A stretch of DNA of 64,000 nt from Rhodoplanes sp. Z2-YC6860 (GTDB taxonomy: Bacteria; Pseudomonadota; Alphaproteobacteria; Rhizobiales; Xanthobacteraceae), in the NCBI RefSeq assembly GCF_001579845.1, contig NZ_CP007440.1, positions 7,028,029 to 7,092,028 of the forward strand, read 5' to 3'. Position 1 is the first letter of the stretch, and each line of letters begins with the position of its first letter. A program made the position numbers and the translations under genes. The notes under the pieces are model-generated. The model was not told where the DNA came from. It saw nothing but the letters and a program-made list of their open reading frames with translations, and searched no databases. This document shows, one piece after another, positions 18,035-27,734 of this stretch.

Positions 18035-20416
18035 ATGAACCACGCTCGGGGAATGAATTTACGAGGCTTCGGCCAAACGACGCAGGCCGTGAGCATCTTT
18101 ATCATTTCATTTCTCTTTTTCTTACGCTTGGCGAGACCGTTCGACTTTGGATTCATGCGTTCGGGCTTGGATCCATCTTGGGTGGCCGTTTCCACATGGG
18201 CGCGGGAATCCGGGTTGGCCTTCGGCTCCGATTTCGTGTTCACGGCGGGCCCGCTATCCAATTTTTACACTCGCTATTTTTCTTCTGCGCTGTCGATTCC
18301 CTTTGTTTTGCTATGGCTTCTTTTTGTTTCCATTGCCGCGCTCGTCCTTGCGAGGCTCCTTCTCATTGGTAAAGCGGGCTGGGGTCATTGGGCGCTCGCG
18401 CTCGCAAGCATCCTTTTGCTGAGTACGGTTGCATTCTTGGATTTCAATAGTTTGATGTTTTTCGTCTGCCTGCTGTTGGCGGTCAGTACGTTCCAGGCCC
18501 CGCGATCGAGATCGATTGAAATCCTGTTGCCATTCGTGATGGCGGCGCTTTCACTCGCAAAATTCTCGGTGTTCCCGCTTGCCGTCGTTTCCGTGGTGCT
18601 CAGCGATTTGATGCGGGTGTCCTCCCGGCAGGCCCCGTGTTCCACAATCGTTTTTGGTCTGAGTATCGTTGGGCTGTTTCTTTCGACCGGCGGGACACTG
18701 ACCGGGCTGGTCGCGTTTCTCATCTCCTATACGGAAGTGGCCGCAGGCTACACGGTGGCGATGGCCTTGAACGGCAGATTTGCCGAGGTTGCCGTGTGGG
18801 CGACGATCGCCTTGTTGTTTGTCGGCGGCGCGGCCGTCGAAGGAAAACGAACTTGGTCCGCACCCTTTGCACTTCTTTTGGCTGTGTTGGGCTTCTACCT
18901 TTTTATATGCATGAAGGCCGGTTTCGTTCGTCACGATGGGCACGGGCAGATCGCGTGGTCGGGCCTTTCCCTGGCCGCAATGATCTGGGCTGTTCGTTCT
19001 GCCGGATATGGCCATGCCCTTTGGGCTTTGCTGAACGTCGCATTTGCGATTGGCTCCGCCGATTTGGGGCACCGGTACTACGTCGATCAGAACAGATCGT
19101 ATGTCGCTCCCCCGGCTGCGGTTCTGGCACAGGTGTTGACACAGGCGAACGCCGGGCTCGAGTTGATCCGGTCACCGGCCGCATGGTTGAGTGCGCGGCA
19201 GGCGCGCCAAGCCAGCGCAGTCGAAGCCGTGAAGGCGGCGAAACCGTTGCCCGCGCTCGCAGGCACTGTCGATATCCTTCCATCGGCCCAAGCCGAGGTC
19301 ATCGCGAACGGATTGAACTATCGTCCGCGCCCCACCGTACAGGAATACAACACCTATTCTCAGCCTCTGATTGCGCGCAACCGCGCCTTCTTCAGCGGCG
19401 ATCGAGCGCCGGATTATTTTCTGTTCCAACCAGGCTCCATTGATGGACGACATCCGGCTTCGGCCGAAGGACCGCTCTGGCCATTGTTTCTGACGCGGTA
19501 TGAAACCTCGGATTGGACACAGGACTATTTGCTGCTCAAACGCCGCGACGTCGCGCTTCAATCGATCTTGAATGACAGCGTGGATATCCAGGGCAGTTTC
19601 GAAGAAGCGGTTGCGTTTCCTCGGCGCGGACAGCCGGAATTTGTGTCGATCGACGTACGGCCGAATTTGATAGGCCGTCTGGCCGCGATTTTGTTGAAGC
19701 TACCCGAACTGAATTTGGAACTTACTTTTTCGGACGGAGCGCAAAGCCGCTATCGTCTGATCCCGGACATTCATCGCGAAGGTGTGCTTCTCTCGCCGAC
19801 AGTGAACAGTGTCGCGGACTACGCCAACCTGGCGAACGGCATATTGGCTGATTTTCCGCCAAGTTCGTGGCCTGTTGCCATTCGTGTGACCGGCTCCGCG
19901 GGCTATTCATATTTCTATGATCGTTCGATTCGATTTCGTTTTGCCTCGCTTGACCTCGAACCTCTGAGACGGGCGGCGACCGGAACCCGCTTTCTGGACA
20001 GCCTGAACGATCGAATGGAAGATCTGCGTGCCGCCAAGTCCCGGCTGAAACCCAACCCTCCTTATCTTGTTGATTCACCGGAAGGCATCTTCGCGCATGC
20101 GCCTTCTGAGATCGCGGTTGCGACGGAGGGGGCTACCCGGGTGCGGCTTGGATTCGGGATTCGCGCGGGGGCCTATGACAGCGGAGACACCGACGGCGTA
20201 TGCTTCAGTGTGAGGCTGCCAGGCGCCGGCGGTGTTCTCTTCGAGCGATGTCTTGATCCAAAGACGACAGCAAAGGATCGCGGCATCGTCGAAGCCACGG
20301 TGGACTTGCCGGCCGGCACGAATGAGGTCATCGCCGCAACCAGTTGCCGGTCGAATTGCAATTGGGACTGGTCATTCTGGACCAGAATTCGCCCGGAACC
20401 ATCGACCACACCTTGA
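18035..20416 (+). CDS. Large polytopic membrane protein of unknown function
   Basis: A 793-residue protein. The N-terminal half (about residues 12-380) has roughly ten hydrophobic helices, e.g. VSIFIISFLFFLRLA and FVLLWLLFVSIAALVLARLLL. The C-terminal half is soluble and reads like an extracytoplasmic beta-rich domain. The plan resembles GT-C-type or O-antigen-ligase-type membrane enzymes, but no catalytic motif was recognised. ATG 18035 was chosen because it begins just ahead of the first helix; an ATG at 18053 is an alternative and the in-frame region before 18035 is not protein-like. Codon use is rich in TTT, TTG, ATT and the GC content is visibly lower than in neighbours, a sign of recent acquisition. 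No partner genes adjoin it. Confidence 0.7.
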   Translation: MNHARGMNLRGFGQTTQAVSIFIISFLFFLRLARPFDFGFMRSGLDPSWVAVSTWARESGLAFGSDFVFTAGPLSNFYTRYFSSALSIPFVLLWLLFVSIAALVLARLLLIGKAGWGHWALALASILLLSTVAFLDFNSLMFFVCLLLAVSTFQAPRSRSIEILLPFVMAALSLAKFSVFPLAVVSVVLSDLMRVSSRQAPCSTIVFGLSIVGLFLSTGGTLTGLVAFLISYTEVAAGYTVAMALNGRFAEVAVWATIALLFVGGAAVEGKRTWSAPFALLLAVLGFYLFICMKAGFVRHDGHGQIAWSGLSLAAMIWAVRSAGYGHALWALLNVAFAIGSADLGHRYYVDQNRSYVAPPAAVLAQVLTQANAGLELIRSPAAWLSARQARQASAVEAVKAAKPLPALAGTVDILPSAQAEVIANGLNYRPRPTVQEYNTYSQPLIARNRAFFSGDRAPDYFLFQPGSIDGRHPASAEGPLWPLFLTRYETSDWTQDYLLLKRRDVALQSILNDSVDIQGSFEEAVAFPRRGQPEFVSIDVRPNLIGRLAAILLKLPELNLELTFSDGAQSRYRLIPDIHREGVLLSPTVNSVADYANLANGILADFPPSSWPVAIRVTGSAGYSYFYDRSIRFRFASLDLEPLRRAATGTRFLDSLNDRMEDLRAAKSRLKPNPPYLVDSPEGIFAHAPSEIAVATEGATRVRLGFGIRAGAYDSGDTDGVCFSVRLPGAGGVLFERCLDPKTTAKDRGIVEATVDLPAGTNEVIAATSCRSNCNWDWSFWTRIRPEPSTTP

Positions 20417-21015
20417 GCGGCCGAATTGACCGCTCGATGCATGAAGGCGACCGCAGCCACCGTTGTGATCGGAAGGCGCGGATTGTCTCTGCCGTTGACG
20501 CACGAAAATGTTCATGTTATGTGTTGGCTTGCCTTGCTCGTTGAGGGCGTCGACTAGGGACGTCTATTTGGCGGAGCAGGGTGTGGCGCCTGCAGACGTG
20601 GCCCGTAACCACGTCCCAGGGTGCGATGCCATCGTCCGTCCCCGATGAGGGGGCCGCCTTCAGTGGCAGGGCGCGATCGGGTGAAGGGCCAAGGCAACGC
20701 GGCCTTAGGTGAAGGGTTCGTCCCGCACCGTCCGATCGAATCTCGAACGGCGGTATCGCAATAAATCGCCGCGGTGGAGCGCCGGAAGGCGCGCCTGCCC
20801 TCGCAAGGGCGGGCGGGGTGCCTTCGCAAGGTGCCCCAGTGAGACCTGCGCCGTTTCGGCGCTCCGCCTCCCTCAGGGAGGCATGAAAGAAACCGGGCCA
20901 GGCCCGGAAAACCGACAGGGAAATCTGGCGATCCGCGCGATCCATCGCGTGGAGCCGAGGACGCATGTCTGCATGACAACAAAATATGCAAAGTGCGTGA
21001 CGTTCTCTCCACACG
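20417..21015. other. Gene-free region with a tandem run of short hairpins
   Basis: About 600 bp without a convincing gene; open frames on both strands have protein-unlike Arg/Pro/Gly composition. From 20595 it carries closely packed perfect stems: GACGTGG/CCACGTC (20595-20615), GCGCC/GGCGC (20779-20792), GCCCT/AGGGC (20797-20810), a 10-bp stem with two G-U pairs (20815-20837), GCGCCG/CGGCGC (20848-20862), GCCTCCC/GGGAGGC (20866-20882) and CCGGGCC/GGCCCGG (20893-20907). This may be a structured RNA or a dispersed repeat. The stretch 20417-20590 shows nothing. Confidence 0.6.
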
Positions 21016-21151
21016 GTCATTCCGGGGCGCGCCCATCAGCGCGTTTACGCGCGTCTTCGACGCGCTATGGGCGCGAACCCGGAATCCAGACAAGCAGGCG
21101 TTTTCTCCAGAACTGGATTCCGGATCGCCGCTTCGCGGCAGCCGGAATGAC
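21016..21151. repeat. Cloverleaf-like palindromic repeat, copy B (136 bp)
   Basis: The same plan as copy A (9387-9494): outer GTCATTCCGG/CCGGAATGAC, a long ACCCGGAATCCAG/CTGGATTCCGG arm and a GCCGC-TTC-GCGGC hairpin. The first arm is enlarged: GCGCCCAT pairs with ATGGGCGC and encloses a nested AGCGCG/CGCGCT stem. It sits 35 bp beyond the stop of the minus-strand thiolase gene. Confidence 0.85.
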
Positions 21152-21186
21152 GACGGAGTTTGCCGATGCAACGTCGGATGAACGAG

Positions 21187-22353
21187 CTACTTGATCCGCT
21201 CCAGCACGCTCACGTAATTCGCCACGGCCGCGCCGCCCATGTTGAAAATGCCGGCGAGCTTGGCGTCGCGCACCTGGATGTCGCCCGCCGTGCCCGTCAA
21301 CTGCATGGCGCAGAGCGCATGCATCGACACCCCTGTCGCGCCGATCGGATGGCCCTTGGCTTTCAATCCGCCCGACGGATTGACCGGCAGCTTGCCGCCC
21401 TTCTGGGTCCAGCCTTCCTTGATGGCGCGCGCGCCCTGCCCTTCCGGCACAAGGCCCATCGCTTCGTATTCGATCAGCTCGGCAACCGTGAAGCAGTCGT
21501 GTGTCTCGACCAGCGACAGATCGTCGAGCGTGATGCCGGCATCCTTCAGTGCGCGCTGCCAGGCAAGCGTACAGCCTTCGAACTTCAGGATGTCGCGCTT
21601 CGACATCGGCAGGAAGTCCTGCACGTGCGCCGTGGCACGAAACGCCACCGCCTTCTTCAGCTGCAGCGCGGTCTCGACATCGGCCAGCACCACGGCGGCC
21701 GCGCCGTCGGACACCAGCGAACAGTCGGTGCGCTTCAACGGCCCCGCGACAAACGGGTTCTTGTCGCTCACGGTGCGGCAGAAGTCGTAACCGAGATCCT
21801 TGCGCAGCTGCGCGTAAGGATTGCCGACGCCGTTCTTGTGGTTCTTCGCGGCAATCATCGCCAGCGCGTCGGACTGATCGCCCCAGCGTTGGAAATAGAG
21901 TCCCGCAATTTTGCCGAAAATGCCGGCGAAGCCGCCTTCGATGTCGGCCTCCTCGCGCACGTAGGACGCTTTCAACAGGTTTTTGCCGATCTCAGGACCG
22001 GGCGTCGTGGTCATCTGTTCGACGCCGACCACAAGGACGATGCGTGCCGACTTGGCGGCAAGCGACCGCAAGCCAAGATGAACGGCGGCTGAACCGGTGG
22101 CGCAGGCATTCTCCACGCGCAAGGCACGCTTGAAACGCAGATCGGGCGACGCCTGCAGCACCAGCGAGGCTGTGAAATCCTGCGCCGAGAACCCCGCGTT
22201 AAAATGGCCGAGCACGATCTCGTCCACATCTTTTGCTTCGATCCCGGCGTCCTTGAGCGCGCCATTGGCGGCCTTGACCACCAGGCTTTCGACGGTTTCG
22301 CCATCGAGTCTGCCGAACGGCGTATGCGCCCAACCCACGATGCAGCCGGTCAT
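21187..22353 (-). CDS. Thiolase-family acetyl-CoA acetyltransferase (SCP-x/lipid-transfer type)
   Basis: A 388-residue thiolase. The nucleophilic Cys lies in NACATGSAA (about residue 83-91), ETHDCFT gives the His of the SCP-x branch, and GGLKAKGHPIGATG near residue 340 supplies the other His and the CoA-contacting loop. The branch-specific ETHDCF replaces the NEAFA motif of classical biosynthetic or beta-ketothiolases, so a sterol or branched-chain 3-ketoacyl-CoA thiolase is the closest fit. The standard SCP-x partner, a DUF35/OB-fold Zn protein, is not adjacent. The gene stands alone with 170 bp to the divergent carboxypeptidase gene. Confidence 0.88.
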   Translation of the reverse strand: MTGCIVGWAHTPFGRLDGETVESLVVKAANGALKDAGIEAKDVDEIVLGHFNAGFSAQDFTASLVLQASPDLRFKRALRVENACATGSAAVHLGLRSLAAKSARIVLVVGVEQMTTTPGPEIGKNLLKASYVREEADIEGGFAGIFGKIAGLYFQRWGDQSDALAMIAAKNHKNGVGNPYAQLRKDLGYDFCRTVSDKNPFVAGPLKRTDCSLVSDGAAAVVLADVETALQLKKAVAFRATAHVQDFLPMSKRDILKFEGCTLAWQRALKDAGITLDDLSLVETHDCFTVAELIEYEAMGLVPEGQGARAIKEGWTQKGGKLPVNPSGGLKAKGHPIGATGVSMHALCAMQLTGTAGDIQVRDAKLAGIFNMGGAAVANYVSVLERIK

Positions 22354-22583
22354 GACGGTCTCCTGTGCCGAATTTTGGTCGCTTTCCTTTGGAAATGGAA
22401 TTTACCACGCTTCGGACTGGTTCAAGCCCGGTTCCACGATAAACCATGAACCCGGGTCCAGCGCGACAAGACTGTGCGCTTTTCCTGACGCCTTTTCCTG
22501 ACGCTTGGCCTGTGGTTTAGATAGTGGAACTATCGGGTGATCCCACATTCGTTTCGAGGCCGGACAACAGAACGGACCCGCCA

Positions 22584-24110
22584 GTGAAATTCGTGTCGTC
22601 GAAGCGCCCCTTGATGTTCGTCGCGGCTCTCGCCCTCACCAGCACGACCCTGGCCGGCGCGGCGCAGGCCTCGTCGCCGACCGAGGCCGCACTGCTGATC
22701 GAAGCTGACACCGGCAAGGTGCTGTACGCAGAGAACGCCGGCGTGCCGTGGTATCCGGCCTCGCTGTCCAAGCTGATGACGATGTATGTCGTGCTGCAGG
22801 CGGTGAAGAACAAGCGCATCACCCTCGACAACCTCTACACTGTTTCGGCCCGTGCCGCCTCGCAGGCGCCGTCGAAGATGGGCTTCAAGCCCGGCACCCA
22901 GCTCACCGTCGACAACGCGCTGAAGATGCTGATGGTCAAGTCGGCCAACGACATGGCCGTGGTGCTCGCCGAAGGCACCTCCGGCTCCGTCGAGGCCTTC
23001 GCGTCCGAGATGATCCAGACCAGCCGCAACCTCGGCATGACGCAGTCGCATTGGGTCAATCCGAACGGCCTGCCGGCCGACGAGCAGATCACCTCGGCGC
23101 GCGACCTCGGCATTCTCGCCCGCGCGCTGATCCACGATTTTCCGGAATACGACATGTACTGGCACATTCCGGCGATTCAGTTGGGCAAAAAGGTGATGCG
23201 CAACTACAACACGCTGATCGGCCGCTATGACGGCGCCGACGGCATGAAGACCGGCTTCATCTGCGCATCGGGCTTCAACCTGGTCGCGTCGGCGACGCGC
23301 AACAACAAGCGGCTGATCGCAGTCGTGCTCGGCGCCAAGTCCTCGCCTTATCGCGGCGCCAAGGCCGCAGGGCTCCTGGAGCGCGGCTTCAACCGCGGCG
23401 CGCTGTCCTGGCTCACGCCGTCGCTCGGCACCGTGGAGCAGATCAAGACCGTCGACATGTCGCCACCGGACCTGCGCGATGAGATGTGCGGGCCGCACCG
23501 CAAGCGGCCAGCCGCCGAAGAGGCCGACGACGAGACCAGCGAAGATCCGCAGATGACGCTGTCCAATCTGCCCGCGAGCAGCGGCAAGGCCTCCACGCTT
23601 CTCAAGGAGCGGCCGGGCGCCGTACAGACCATCGCGGTGTTCCTCGGTGCCGCCAAGAAGGCCGCCGAGACCCAGTTCGCCGAAGCGCGGACCAAGCTCT
23701 CGAAGCTCGCGAAGGGCAAGGGCGGCAAGACCGAGGCCATGATCCGCGATCCGCACACCGCGCCACTGCCGGACGATCCGGCGGCCGCGACGATTGCCTC
23801 GACCGCGCCGGCTGCGGCCCCGGCCGCAAAGCCGCAAGTGTTGCCGGCTCAAACCGCTGCATCTGCGCCGGCCGCCCGGCCGATTTCGGGCGAGATCTAC
23901 AATCCGATGATGGCGTTTGCGCCAGCCGCCGCCAAAAACGAACCGGCCCCGCTCACCGCCACGCCGGACGCCCGGACCACGGTCGACGTGCCGCTGCCGC
24001 GGCCACGGCCGAAGCTTGCGATCGCTGCCGCGGCTAAGCGCGCTGCTGTCGCGCCGCATGCCGCACCTGGCACGGCCACTGCGGCCGCACCCACCCCGGT
24101 CCGCCGCTGA
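22584..24110 (+). CDS. D-alanyl-D-alanine carboxypeptidase (PBP5/6 class, DacC-like)
   Basis: A 508-residue penicillin-binding protein that trims the terminal D-Ala of peptidoglycan stem peptides. The three serine-transferase motifs are in order: SLSK near residue 60, SAN near 120 and KTG near 222. A signal peptide (about residues 1-31, ending AAQASS) precedes the domain. The GTG at 22584 was chosen because it starts directly before the basic end of this signal; an ATG at 22524 adds 20 residues. After about residue 300 the protein continues as a long Ala/Pro-rich, low-complexity tail in place of the usual compact C-terminal beta domain plus amphipathic anchor, possibly as a wall-spanning linker. 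Confidence 0.9.
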   Translation: MKFVSSKRPLMFVAALALTSTTLAGAAQASSPTEAALLIEADTGKVLYAENAGVPWYPASLSKLMTMYVVLQAVKNKRITLDNLYTVSARAASQAPSKMGFKPGTQLTVDNALKMLMVKSANDMAVVLAEGTSGSVEAFASEMIQTSRNLGMTQSHWVNPNGLPADEQITSARDLGILARALIHDFPEYDMYWHIPAIQLGKKVMRNYNTLIGRYDGADGMKTGFICASGFNLVASATRNNKRLIAVVLGAKSSPYRGAKAAGLLERGFNRGALSWLTPSLGTVEQIKTVDMSPPDLRDEMCGPHRKRPAAEEADDETSEDPQMTLSNLPASSGKASTLLKERPGAVQTIAVFLGAAKKAAETQFAEARTKLSKLAKGKGGKTEAMIRDPHTAPLPDDPAAATIASTAPAAAPAAKPQVLPAQTAASAPAARPISGEIYNPMMAFAPAAAKNEPAPLTATPDARTTVDVPLPRPRPKLAIAAAAKRAAVAPHAAPGTATAAAPTPVRR

Positions 24111-24244
24111 CGCGATCACTTTTGTCGCAGTGTGCAGCGCACACGGCATGGCCCGGTTCGGTTGAGGGTTGCGCAACCCTTTGGTGCTAGTACATCCGCG
24201 AACGGCGGCGAATCGAGCCGCTTTGCGAACCTGCTTCGGCTCTC

Positions 24245-26041
24245 ATGGAATTCTTCGATCGGCTGAGGGGCGACATCGTCTACGCGATGAGCGCGTTTCG
24301 CGCGCTCCGCTTGACCACACCGATCGCGAAGCATCCGGCGCGGGTGTTTCCGGTCGTGCTCGCCGAGGCCGCCGGACGCTTCGGCGACGCGCCTGCGCTG
24401 ATCTCCGAGCGCGAGCGCTTCAGCTACCGCGCGCTCGGAGAACGCGCCAACCGCTATGCACGCTGGGCGCGGCAGCAGAATCTGGCCAAGGGCGAGACCG
24501 TCTGCCTGCTGATGCCGAATCGGCCGGAATACATGGCAGCCTGGCTCGGCATCACCAGCGCCGGCGGGGTCGTCGCGCTGATCAACATCAACCTGGTCGG
24601 CCCCTCGCTCGCCCACTGCATCGACATCGTCGAGCCGAAACACATCATCGTCGCGAGCGAACTCAACGGCGTGTTCGCCACAGCACAGGGACTGCTGAAA
24701 TCCAAAGCCGAGATCTGGTCGCACGGCGAAAGCGCGGAGTGGCCCCGCATCGACACCGCGGTCGACGCGTTGCCGGGTGACGCACTCGCCGCATCGGAGC
24801 GGCCGACGCTCACCATCGAAGACCGCGCGCTCTACATCTACACGTCGGGCACCACAGGTCTGCCAAAGGCCGCCAACATCAATCACTACCGCATCATGCT
24901 CGCCGCCAACGGCTTCGCCGGCATGATGAACGTAAAGCCCGACGATCGCATGTATGACTGCCTGCCGATGTATCACACCGCCGGCGGCGTGGTGGCGACC
25001 GGCGCGATGCTGGTCAGCGGCGGCTCGGTGGTGGTCCGGGAAAAATTCTCGGTCCGCGAATTCTGGGACGACGTGGCGAAGAACGACTGCACGATGTTTC
25101 AGTACATCGGTGAGCTGTGCCGCTATCTTGCCAATTCGCCGCAGAACCCGAACGAAACGCGACACAAGATCCGGCTGGCCTGCGGCAACGGCCTGCGCCC
25201 CGACCTCTGGGAGGCATTCCAGCAGCGTTTCCGCATTCCGAAAATTCTCGAATTCTACGGCGCGACCGAAGGCAACGTGAACATCTTCAATTGCGACGGC
25301 AAGCCTGGCGCCGTCGGTCGCGTGCCGTGGTTTGCGGCGCATCGCTTTCCGGTCGCGGTCGTGCGCTTCGATGTCGAGAAGCAGCAGCCGATGCGCAATG
25401 CGCAAGGCTTCTGCGAGACCTGCGCGCCGAACGAACCGGGCGAGGTCATCGGCCGCATCGTCAACGATCCATCGAAACCAGCCAACCGCTTCGAAGGTTA
25501 CGCGGCCTCGACGCAGAACGAAAACAAGATCCTGCGTGATGTGTTCGTCAAGGGCGACGTCTGGTTCCGCACAGGCGACCTGATGCGGCAAGACGAGCGC
25601 GGCTATTTCTATTTCGTCGACCGCGTCGGCGATACCTTCCGCTGGAAAGGCGAGAACGTCTCGACCACCGAAGTCGCCGAAGCGATCAATGCGCTGCCCG
25701 GCGTGCAGGACGCCAATGTCTACGGCGTCTCCGTCACAGGGCGCGACGGCCGCGCCGGAATGGCAGCGATCACCTGCAAGAGTCCGTGCGATCTTGTCGC
25801 GCTCCATGCGCATCTCAGCGCGGACTTGCCCGAGTACGCGCGGCCGGTGTTCATCCGGCTGCAGAACGAGCTCGAAGTCACCTCGACCTTCAAGCAGAAG
25901 AAGGTCGATCTGGTGCGCGAAGGCTTCAACCCGGCGGCCGTTCGCGACCCGATCTATTTCAACGATCCTGCCGCGAAGGCTTTCGTGCGGCTCGACGACC
26001 AGCTCTATCAGCGCATCGAGGGCGGGGAGATCCGGCTGTGA
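24245..26041 (+). CDS. Long/very-long-chain acyl-CoA synthetase (FATP family)
   Basis: A 598-residue AMP-forming fatty-acyl-CoA ligase. The P-loop YTSGTTGLPKAA is near residue 200, the adenine motif FYGATEGN near 340, WFRTGDLM near 440 and the FATP-branch linker FRWKGENVSTTEV near 465. The last of these separates the FATP/VLACS group from FadD. It charges long-chain fatty acids with CoA, often at the membrane. The stop TGA overlaps the GTG start of the DUF924 gene, so the two are translationally coupled. Confidence 0.9.
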   Translation: MEFFDRLRGDIVYAMSAFRALRLTTPIAKHPARVFPVVLAEAAGRFGDAPALISERERFSYRALGERANRYARWARQQNLAKGETVCLLMPNRPEYMAAWLGITSAGGVVALININLVGPSLAHCIDIVEPKHIIVASELNGVFATAQGLLKSKAEIWSHGESAEWPRIDTAVDALPGDALAASERPTLTIEDRALYIYTSGTTGLPKAANINHYRIMLAANGFAGMMNVKPDDRMYDCLPMYHTAGGVVATGAMLVSGGSVVVREKFSVREFWDDVAKNDCTMFQYIGELCRYLANSPQNPNETRHKIRLACGNGLRPDLWEAFQQRFRIPKILEFYGATEGNVNIFNCDGKPGAVGRVPWFAAHRFPVAVVRFDVEKQQPMRNAQGFCETCAPNEPGEVIGRIVNDPSKPANRFEGYAASTQNENKILRDVFVKGDVWFRTGDLMRQDERGYFYFVDRVGDTFRWKGENVSTTEVAEAINALPGVQDANVYGVSVTGRDGRAGMAAITCKSPCDLVALHAHLSADLPEYARPVFIRLQNELEVTSTFKQKKVDLVREGFNPAAVRDPIYFNDPAAKAFVRLDDQLYQRIEGGEIRL

Positions 26042-26580
26042 TCGCGTCTTACGCCCAGGTGCTCGCGTTCTGGCGCGAAGCCGGCAAGGACAAATGGTTC
26101 GAAAAAGACGCGGCTTTTGACGAAGCGATCCGCAGACGGTTTCTCGAAACCTACGAGGCCGCGGCCGCGGGGCAGCTCAAGGAGTGGGAAGAAAGCCGCG
26201 AAGGCGCGCTCGCCCTCGTCATCGTGCTCGATCAGTTTCCGCGCAACATGTTCCGCGGCAGCGCCCGCGCCTTTGCGGCCGATCATCTCGCCCGCGGCAT
26301 CGCCGATCGCGCCATGGCGCTCGGTTTCGATCTCGCCACGCCAGTCGAGGAGCGCGCCTTCTTTTATCTGCCGTTCGAGCACTCCGAACAGCTCGCCGAT
26401 CAGGAGCGTTGCTGCACGCTGTTTCGCGCAACGGGCGACGCCGATAATGTGAAATGGGCGGAGCTGCACGCCGATATCATCCGCCGCTTCGGCCGCTTCC
26501 CGCATCGCAATGTCGTGCTCGGCCGCGCGACCACCGCCGAGGAGCAGGCTTTCCTCGATGGCGGTGGCTTCACGGGCTGA
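26038..26580 (+). CDS. DUF924-family protein
   Basis: A 180-residue all-alpha cytoplasmic protein of the DUF924 family. Typical signatures are VLAFWREAGKDKWF at the N-terminus, VLDQFPRNMFRG near residue 62 and YLPFEHSE near 107. The fold is TPR-like; function is not established. GTG at 26038 overlaps the stop of the acyl-CoA synthetase gene (GTGA), which decides the start and shows coupling to it. The pairing with an acyl-CoA ligase hints at a lipid-linked role, but this is inference from context only. Confidence 0.85.
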   Translation: MIASYAQVLAFWREAGKDKWFEKDAAFDEAIRRRFLETYEAAAAGQLKEWEESREGALALVIVLDQFPRNMFRGSARAFAADHLARGIADRAMALGFDLATPVEERAFFYLPFEHSEQLADQERCCTLFRATGDADNVKWAELHADIIRRFGRFPHRNVVLGRATTAEEQAFLDGGGFTG

Positions 26581-26689
26581 CCTGCACTCGCCGGTTAGAC
26601 CAAGGTCGTTTGCTCTGAACCACCGCGCCTCTGGACCTGACCGCAAAACCGGCTCTTAATGGTCATCAGGGAGTCCAGGGAGAGCCTAT

Positions 26690-27667
26690 ATGTCGTTGTG
26701 GGTCCGTAGCATTTGCCGCGGCGCGCTGGTTGCGGGCGCAGCGCTCGCCGCCGGTTCGTTCGTGACACCGGCCGTTGCCCAGATGGAGCTGAAGATTGTC
26801 GCGCCGGCCGCGCCCGGCGGCGGCTGGGACCAGACCGCGCGTTCGATGCAGCAGGCGTTGATCGCCGAGAAGCTCGTCAAGAGCGCGCAGGTCGTCAACA
26901 TCGCGGGCGCTGGCGGCACCATTGGCCTCGCCCAGTTCGTCAACGGCGCCAAGGGCGACGGCAACCAGCTCATGGTCAACGGCTTTGTCATGGTCGGCGC
27001 CATCCTGCTGAACAAGTCCCCAGTCTCGATGTCGCAGATCACGCCGATCGCGCGCATCACCGAGGAGACCCAGGTGATGGTCGTGCCGGCCAACTCGCCG
27101 ATCAAAGATGCCAAGGACCTCGCCGAAGCGGTGAAGAGGGATGTTGCCAAGGTGACCTTCGCGGGCGGCTCCGCCGGCGGCGTCGATCACATCATGGCGG
27201 CGCTGTTCGTCGGCGCGGTGGGCGCCGACGCATCCAAGGTCAACTACGTACCGTTCTCCGGCGGCGGCGAATCGCTTGCTGCCATCCTCGGTGGCAAGGT
27301 CACGGCCGGCATTTCCGGCGTGTCGGAATACGAGGGCCAGATCAAGGCCGGCAAACTTCGCGCCATCGGTGTGACCTCGCCAAACCGGATGCCCGGCTAC
27401 GACATCCCGACCTTCAAGGAGCAGGGCGTCGATCTCGTTCTCACCAACTGGCGCTCGGTGTTCGGCGCACCCGGCATCAACGACGCGCAGAAGAAGGCGC
27501 TCGGCGAGGTCGTCGAGAAGATGGTGAAGTCCAACGCCTGGAAGGAAATCCTCAAGCAGAAGGGCTGGGACGACGCCTACATGTCGGGTGACGAATTCGC
27601 CAAGTTCCTGGCGAACGAGCAGACCCGCGTCGCCACTGCGATGAAGACCGTCGGACTGGTCAAATAA
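26690..27667 (+). CDS. tctC: Tripartite tricarboxylate transporter substrate-binding protein TctC (Bug family)
   Basis: A 325-residue periplasmic binding protein of the TTT family. The signal peptide ends near VTPAVAQ (about residue 28). Bug hallmarks are [17 protein letters not shown] and the [10 protein letters not shown] loop, which contact the carboxylate ligand. It is the first gene of a complete tctC-tctB-tctA set, unlike the three other Bug receptor genes in the window, which stand without membrane partners. Ligands of the family are citrate, tricarballylate and related acids, or aromatic acids. A DapA-family enzyme ends the cluster, so the ligand may be an acid it processes. Confidence 0.92.
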   Translation: MSLWVRSICRGALVAGAALAAGSFVTPAVAQMELKIVAPAAPGGGWDQTARSMQQALIAEKLVKSAQVVNIAGAGGTIGLAQFVNGAKGDGNQLMVNGFVMVGAILLNKSPVSMSQITPIARITEETQVMVVPANSPIKDAKDLAEAVKRDVAKVTFAGGSAGGVDHIMAALFVGAVGADASKVNYVPFSGGGESLAAILGGKVTAGISGVSEYEGQIKAGKLRAIGVTSPNRMPGYDIPTFKEQGVDLVLTNWRSVFGAPGINDAQKKALGEVVEKMVKSNAWKEILKQKGWDDAYMSGDEFAKFLANEQTRVATAMKTVGLVK

Positions 27668-27734
27668 CCGGCGGCAGCATCACCGGGCCGGCTGAACGCC
27701 GGCCTGCAGACGAGGTCGAAGGCTGGGGGGGCCG

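Noticed and set aside
20560-20960. Resemblance to a transposon-associated guide RNA (IscB/IsrB omega RNA)
   Set aside because: Only a short GCACCCTGGGA match on the minus strand came to mind; no IscB, IsrB or TnpB gene is nearby and the fold does not follow the known architecture.
20554-21171. An open frame (minus strand, about 200 codons) over the hairpin array
   Set aside because: It is Pro/Arg/Ser-rich with no family features and spans palindromic repeats, so structured non-coding DNA is the better reading.
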